Below are positions 59,641-64,000 of a DNA stretch of 64,000 nt, in pieces. This DNA is from JANLYQ01 sp031365725. GTDB taxonomy: Bacteria > Actinomycetota > Actinomycetes > JACCUZ01. Location: positions 62,001 to 126,000 of the forward strand of contig JANLYQ010000010.1 of the NCBI GenBank assembly GCA_031365725.1, read 5' to 3'. The notes under the pieces are model-generated. The model saw only the letters and a program-made list of their open reading frames with translations, was not told the DNA's origin and ran no database searches. Position 1 is the first letter of the stretch, and every line of letters starts with the position of its first letter. The translations under genes and the position numbers were made by a program.

Positions 59641-60798
59641 GTGGCCGGGCACGAAGGCGATCTGCGGCTCTCGGGCCTGACCAAGCGGTTCGGCTCGTTC
59701 ACCGCTGTCGACAACCTGGACCTGGTGATCCCCGAGGGCTCCTTCTTCGCGCTGCTCGGACCATCCGGGTGCGGCAAGACGACGACGTTGCGCATGGTGG
59801 CCGGCCTCGAGGAGCCGACCGCCGGCACCATCTCCATCGGCACCGAGGACATCACCGACACCAAGCCGTACCGGCGTCCGGTCAACACCGTCTTTCAGAA
59901 CTACGCGCTCTTCCCGCACCTGGACATCTGGGAGAACGTTGCGTTCGGTCTTCGCCGCCGTGCAGTCCCGGACCTCAAGACCAAGGTCGGCGAGGCCCTC
60001 GAGCTGGTGGAGCTGGCGCACCTCGCGAAGCGGCGACCCTCCCAGCTCTCCGGCGGTCAGCAGCAGCGGGTCGCCCTGGCCCGCGCCATCGTCAACCGCC
60101 CGATGGTGCTGCTGCTGGACGAGCCGCTCGGCGCCCTCGACCTCAAGCTGCGTCGGCAGATGCAGATCGAGCTCAAGCGCATCCAGACCGAGGTAGGCCT
60201 GACGTTCGTGCACGTGACGCACGACCAGGAGGAGGCCATGACCATGGCCGACACCATCGCGGTCATGAACGACGGTCGCATCGAGCAGCTCGGTGGGCCG
60301 ACCGACCTCTACGAGAGCCCGGTCAGCACGTTCGTGGCCAACTTCCTCGGCCAGTCCAACCTCGTCCGCGCGAGGGTGACGAGCCGGGCGGCCGACGTGC
60401 TGGACGTCGAGGTCGAAGGGCACAGCCTGACGCTGCCCGCCGCGCGTTGCGTGACCACCAGTGAGGACATCTGGTTCGGGGTGCGCCCGGAGAAGCTCTC
60501 GGTCTCACCGGTGGCAGCTGATTGCAGCAGCAATCTCGCTGCCGCCCGCGGTCTGCGGGGGGTCATCACCGACACCTCGTTCATCGGCATCTCCACGCAG
60601 TACGTCGTGCGGCTCCCGTCCGGCCAGGACCTGATGGCGGTGCGGCAGAACGACGGCGCAGGGATCCTGCGCCCGGGGGAGACCGTCGATCTCACCTGGG
60701 AACCGCGGTTCGCCTTCGGGCTCGACGCATCGCAGGATGCCCATGCGGGTTCGCAGGTCGAGGACGGCGACCCCGTGGGTGCCGGGGCGCGCGGGTGA
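59641..60798 (+). CDS. potA: Spermidine/putrescine ABC transporter ATPase
   Basis: The protein has 385 residues with a GTG start 1 nt after potD. ABC motifs: Walker A LLGPSGCGKTTTLRMVAGL near residue 40, Q-loop TVFQNYALFPHL, signature QLSGGQQQRVALARAIV near 135, Walker B VLLLDEPLGALDLK and H-loop VHVTHDQEEAM. The C-terminal TOBE-like region has WFGVRPEKLSV. It powers polyamine import. The stop overlaps potB (GTGA). Confidence 0.95.
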   Translation: MAGHEGDLRLSGLTKRFGSFTAVDNLDLVIPEGSFFALLGPSGCGKTTTLRMVAGLEEPTAGTISIGTEDITDTKPYRRPVNTVFQNYALFPHLDIWENVAFGLRRRAVPDLKTKVGEALELVELAHLAKRRPSQLSGGQQQRVALARAIVNRPMVLLLDEPLGALDLKLRRQMQIELKRIQTEVGLTFVHVTHDQEEAMTMADTIAVMNDGRIEQLGGPTDLYESPVSTFVANFLGQSNLVRARVTSRAADVLDVEVEGHSLTLPAARCVTTSEDIWFGVRPEKLSVSPVAADCSSNLAAARGLRGVITDTSFIGISTQYVVRLPSGQDLMAVRQNDGAGILRPGETVDLTWEPRFAFGLDASQDAHAGSQVEDGDPVGAGARG

Positions 60799-61724
60799 CC
60801 GTCACCGACCAGTCGCCGCTGGCCCCGGTGTCGGCAGGCACTGCCGTTGCGGACCGACCGGCTCGCCGTCGCCTCACGCCGTACGTCCTGCTTCTCCCGG
60901 GCGTGGCGTGGCTTGCGATCTTCTTCGTCGTGCCCATGCTGTTCCTCGCCTCCCAGTCGCTGCAGCAGGGCACCCTGGAGACGGGCTACTCGCTCACCTG
61001 GCACGTGGCGACCTACGCCGACGCGCTGTCGACGTTCTCGTCGCAGTTCCTGAGGTCGTTCATGTACGCCGGCATCGCCACGGTGCTCGCCCTGCTCATC
61101 GGCTATCCGCTGGCCTACACCATCGCGTTCAAGGTCGGTCGTTGGAAGAACCTGTTGCTGGTGCTGGTGATCGCGCCGTTCTTTACCAGCTTTCTCATCC
61201 GCACCCTGGCGTGGCAGACCATCCTCTCGGGGCAGGGTCCGGTCGTCGCTTTCTTCCAGAAGAGCGGGTTGATGGCGCTGCTGCGCGCGGTGCACCTGGT
61301 CAACAGCGACCAGCTGCTCAGCACCCCTTTCGCGGTCATCATGGGGCTGACCTACAACTTCCTGCCGTTCATGACCCTGCCGCTCTACGCGAGCCTCGAG
61401 CGGATCGACCTGCGGCTGCTCGAGGCGGGCAGCGACCTCTACGCGAAGCCGTTCACTGCGTTCCGCAAGGTCACCTGGCCGCTCTCGTTGCCGGGTGTCG
61501 TCGCCGGCACCCTGCTGACCTTCATCCCGGCCGCCGGTGACTACATCAACTCCAAGCTGCTGGGCAACCCGAACACGACGATGATCGGCCAGGTCATCGA
61601 CGGTCAGTTCCTGCGGGTGCTCGACTATCCGACCGCAGCGGCGTTGTCCTTCTCGCTGATGGTCACCATCGTGGTGCTGGTGGTCGTTTACGTCCGCCGC
61701 GCCGGCACCGAGGAGCTGGTCTGA
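60795..61724 (+). CDS. potB: Spermidine/putrescine ABC transporter permease PotB
   Basis: The protein has 309 residues from GTG 60795. About six membrane helices (first VLLLPGVAWLAIFFVVPMLF). The EAA-type coupling loop LLEAGSDLYAKPFTAFRKVT is near residue 215, followed by LSLPGVVAGTLLTFIPAAGD. The one-base overlap TGATG links it to potC. Confidence 0.93.
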   Translation: MTVTDQSPLAPVSAGTAVADRPARRRLTPYVLLLPGVAWLAIFFVVPMLFLASQSLQQGTLETGYSLTWHVATYADALSTFSSQFLRSFMYAGIATVLALLIGYPLAYTIAFKVGRWKNLLLVLVIAPFFTSFLIRTLAWQTILSGQGPVVAFFQKSGLMALLRAVHLVNSDQLLSTPFAVIMGLTYNFLPFMTLPLYASLERIDLRLLEAGSDLYAKPFTAFRKVTWPLSLPGVVAGTLLTFIPAAGDYINSKLLGNPNTTMIGQVIDGQFLRVLDYPTAAALSFSLMVTIVVLVVVYVRRAGTEELV

Positions 61725-62599
61725 TGTCTGTGCTCATCTGGGGCATCGTCGTCATCGACCTGCTGCTCGTCGGCGGCCTGGCGCTGCGGGCCCAGCTGGT
61801 CGGTCGCGGTGGAGTGCGGTGGTTGCGCGAGCACGTCGTGATCGTGGCTGCCCTGCTTGCCTTCGAGTACATGCTGCTGCCCAACGTGGTCGTCATCCTG
61901 TTCAGCTTCAACAAGCCCAATGGTCGCTTCAACTACACCTGGAACAGGTTCTCCCTCGACGCGTGGCTGCACCCGTGCAACGCGGCCGGCATGTGCGACT
62001 CGCTCGGGCTGAGCCTGCGGATCGGCCTCGCCGCGACCGTGGCCGCGACGATCCTGGGCACACTTATCGCCTTCGCGCTCGGGCGACACCGCTTCCGCGG
62101 TCGATCGGCGACCAACCTGCTCATCTTCATGCCGATGGCCACACCCGAGGTGGTGATGGGCTCGTCGCTGCTGACGTTGTTCCTCAACCTACGCATCCCG
62201 CTGGGGCAGACAGCCATCCTCATCGCGCACATCATGTTCTGCCTGAGCTTTGTCGTGGTCACGGTCAAGGCGCGCATCGCGGGCATGGACCCGCGGCTCG
62301 AGCAGGCGGCTGCCGACCTCTACGCCAACGAGACGCAGACCTTCTTACGCATCACCTTGCCGCTCGTCGCGCCGGGCATCGCCGCCGGTGCCCTGCTCGC
62401 GTTCTCGTTGTCCTTCGACGACTACATCATCACCAACTTCAACGCGACGACTCAGTCGATCACGTTTCCGATGTACATCTGGGGCGCCGCTCAGCGGGGG
62501 ACACCCGTGCAGATCAACGTGATCGGGACCTTGATGTTCCTCGTTGCCCTCGCCGCGGTCGTGATCGGCCAGTCGGTCGGCACCCGCCGGAAGGCCTGA
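61724..62599 (+). CDS. potC: Spermidine/putrescine ABC transporter permease PotC with extra N-terminal helix
   Basis: The protein has 291 residues. The EAA loop LEQAAADLYANETQTFLRIT is followed by LPLVAPGIAAGALLAFSLSF and DDYIITNFN, typical of PotC. Compared with PotC of other bacteria there is an additional membrane helix at the start (VLIWGIVVIDLLLVGGLALR) before the usual first helix (VVIVAALLAFEYMLLPNVVV). The stop/start overlap TGATG couples it to the following oxidase. Confidence 0.92.
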   Translation: MSVLIWGIVVIDLLLVGGLALRAQLVGRGGVRWLREHVVIVAALLAFEYMLLPNVVVILFSFNKPNGRFNYTWNRFSLDAWLHPCNAAGMCDSLGLSLRIGLAATVAATILGTLIAFALGRHRFRGRSATNLLIFMPMATPEVVMGSSLLTLFLNLRIPLGQTAILIAHIMFCLSFVVVTVKARIAGMDPRLEQAAADLYANETQTFLRITLPLVAPGIAAGALLAFSLSFDDYIITNFNATTQSITFPMYIWGAAQRGTPVQINVIGTLMFLVALAAVVIGQSVGTRRKA

Positions 62600-64000
62600 T
62601 GAGCCGGACCTCGTCGGTGTCTATCGACCGCGCAGCCGCGGCCCTGGCCGACCTACGACACGTGCCGTTCTGGCTGGACAGCCCGGCACCCGAGCCGGCT
62701 GCCGCACTAGTCGGCTCGACCACGACCGACCTCGCAGTGGTGGGTGGCGGCTACAGCGGGCTGTGGACCGCGTTGGTGGCCAAGGAGCGCGACCCGTCCC
62801 GCGACGTCGTGCTGCTCGAGGCCCGCACGACCGGCTGGGCGGCATCAGGTCGCAACGGCGGCTTCTGCGCGGCCAGCCTCACCCACGGCCTCGGAAACGG
62901 GCTCGCCCGGTTCCCCGAGGAGATGACCACCCTCCAGCGGATGGGTCGGGAGAACCTCGACGCTATCGAGGCGACGGTCGCGGCCCATGACATCGACTGC
63001 TCCTTCGAGCGGACCGGCGAGCTCAGCGTCGCCACGGCCGACTGGCAGGCGGCCGAGCTGGCCGACGTCCCCGCTCTCGCGGCCGGGGTGGGCAGCACCG
63101 TCGAGTACCTCGATCGTGACCAGGTGCGCGCGCTCGTCAACTCGCCGACCTACCTTGCCGGCCTGCTCGACCGCGACGGCGTCGCCATGGTCGACCCGGT
63201 GCGGCTGGCCAGGGGACTGCGCCAAGCCTGTCTGCGACTGGGTGTGCGCATCCACGAGAACACCTCGGTGGAGGCGATCGAGGGCGGTGGCAGCAGGCAT
63301 GCGGGAGTCACGCTGCGGACGCCGTACGGCCGGGTGACGGCGAGCAGGGTCGCGCTCGGGACCAACGCGTTCCCGCCGTTGTTGCGCCGGCTCTCGGCCT
63401 ACGTCGTGCCGGTCTGGGACTACGTGCTCATGACCGAGCGGCTGACCCCGGCCCAGCGCGAGTCGATCGGCTGGGAGGGGCGGCAGGGGCTGGCCGACTC
63501 CGGCAACCTGTTCCACTACTACCGGCTGACCGACGACAACCGGATCCTGTGGGGCGGGTACGACGCGGTCTACCACTTCGGTGGCCGGACTGACGAGCGG
63601 GCCGAGCGCAACCCGGAAACCACGCTGAGGTTGGCCCAGCACTTCTTCACCACGTTTCCCCAGCTCGAGGGTCTGCGTTTCACCCACGCGTGGGGCGGGA
63701 TCATCGACACCTGCACCCGGTTCACGGCGTTCTGGGGGACCGCGCACCGCGGCCAGGTGGGTTACGTCGCGGGCTATACCGGTCTCGGTGTCGGTGCCAC
63801 CAGGTTCGGCGCGCAGGTGATGCTCGACCTGCTCGACGGCGCCCGCACCGAGCGCACCGCGCTGTCGATGGTGCGCAGCAAGCCCTTGCCGTTCCCGCCC
63901 GAGCCGTTGCGCTGGGCGGGCATCGGGCTCACGACCCGGGCGGCCGCCAAAGCCGATGCCCGCGATGGCCGACGCGGGCCGTGGCTGCGGACGCTGGACG
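62599..64000 (+). CDS. DAO-family FAD-dependent oxidoreductase (3' end outside window)
   Basis: The first 467 residues are visible and the frame is open at the edge. The FAD motif TDLAVVGGGYSGLWTALVAK near residue 45 is followed by TTGWAASGRNGGFCAASL, a cap region, THAWGGIIDTCTRFTAFWG and VGYVAGYTGLGVGATRFGAQ. It belongs to the same family as the oxidase at 51111 and is translationally coupled to potC. The likely role is oxidation of the imported amine or its gamma-glutamyl derivative (inference). Confidence 0.87.
   Translation, partial: MSRTSSVSIDRAAAALADLRHVPFWLDSPAPEPAAALVGSTTTDLAVVGGGYSGLWTALVAKERDPSRDVVLLEARTTGWAASGRNGGFCAASLTHGLGNGLARFPEEMTTLQRMGRENLDAIEATVAAHDIDCSFERTGELSVATADWQAAELADVPALAAGVGSTVEYLDRDQVRALVNSPTYLAGLLDRDGVAMVDPVRLARGLRQACLRLGVRIHENTSVEAIEGGGSRHAGVTLRTPYGRVTASRVALGTNAFPPLLRRLSAYVVPVWDYVLMTERLTPAQRESIGWEGRQGLADSGNLFHYYRLTDDNRILWGGYDAVYHFGGRTDERAERNPETTLRLAQHFFTTFPQLEGLRFTHAWGGIIDTCTRFTAFWGTAHRGQVGYVAGYTGLGVGATRFGAQVMLDLLDGARTERTALSMVRSKPLPFPPEPLRWAGIGLTTRAAAKADARDGRRGPWLRTLD

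Overview
The window is a chromosomal segment of a high-GC actinobacterium (class Actinomycetia). The evidence is the strong G/C bias at third codon positions, frequent GTG starts, TAGGCT-type -10 elements placed 6-8 nt before GTG start codons (leaderless mRNAs), lineage markers (a SepIVA-like protein, DUF3515, DUF2469, a DivIVA-repeat protein, a WhiG/FliA-type sigma factor) and a gene order close to that of Mycobacterium and Streptomyces around rnc-mutM-smc-ftsY-amtB-glnK-glnD-ffh-rpsP-rimM-trmD-rplS-lepB-rnhB and rpsB-tsf-pyrH-frr-cdsA-rlmN. The genus cannot be fixed from sequence reading alone.

Layout. 1-9.5 kb: end of ddl, a DUF3515 lipoprotein, a stand-alone Lrp/AsnC ligand-binding protein, thiL, a conserved protein often named 3-methyladenine glycosylase, rpmB, a FakA-type DAK2 kinase, recG, rsmD (apparently with a CTG start), coaD and a SepIVA-like gene. 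9.5-26.9 kb: yceD, rpmF, rnc, mutM, a lipoprotein, a small coiled-coil protein, smc, a one-TM protein, ftsY, a cupin, the nitrogen operon amtB-glnK-glnD with two GlnR-type boxes, leaderless ffh and an amidohydrolase. 27-39 kb: rpsP-khpA-rimM-trmD-rplS, two lepB genes, rnhB, DUF2469, a reverse-strand FUSC protein, then yraN-comM-dprA-xerC-whiG. 39-41 kb: an accessory pocket with a coding-like reverse-strand remnant, a leaderless class V aminotransferase, a palindromic repeat and a G-rich array. 41-47.7 kb: an M23 protein divergent from rpsB-tsf-pyrH-frr-cdsA-rlmN-divIVA-like. 47.8-51.1 kb: a propionyl-CoA-synthetase-like gene, an FMN-binding protein, a low-molecular-weight phosphatase and a small membrane protein. 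51.1-64 kb: a divergent polyamine/amine-utilisation locus. Reverse arm: Lrp regulator, class III aminotransferase, FMN-binding protein, DAO-type oxidase. Forward arm: two aldehyde dehydrogenases, PotD-PotA-PotB-PotC and a second DAO-type oxidase that runs off the window.

How the genes work together. Most of the window is core information processing: ribosome parts and their maturation, the SRP pathway (Ffh, FtsY, signal peptidases), chromosome organisation (Smc, XerC) and repair (RecG, MutM). The last 13 kb is a catabolic module. PotDABC would import polyamines, the aminotransferase and/or oxidases would remove amino groups, the aldehyde dehydrogenases would oxidise the resulting aminoaldehydes, and the adjacent Lrp-type regulator probably controls both arms through a nested dyad in the divergent promoter region.

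The most unusual non-coding signal is a family of three ~90-bp palindromic elements with GTAC ends. Two bracket an unusual repeat-rich 247-bp spacer upstream of ftsY and one lies in the 39-41 kb accessory pocket. A second unusual signal is a nearly identical 15-nt tandem repeat in the C-terminal tails of two ribosomal protein genes, rpsP and rpsB.
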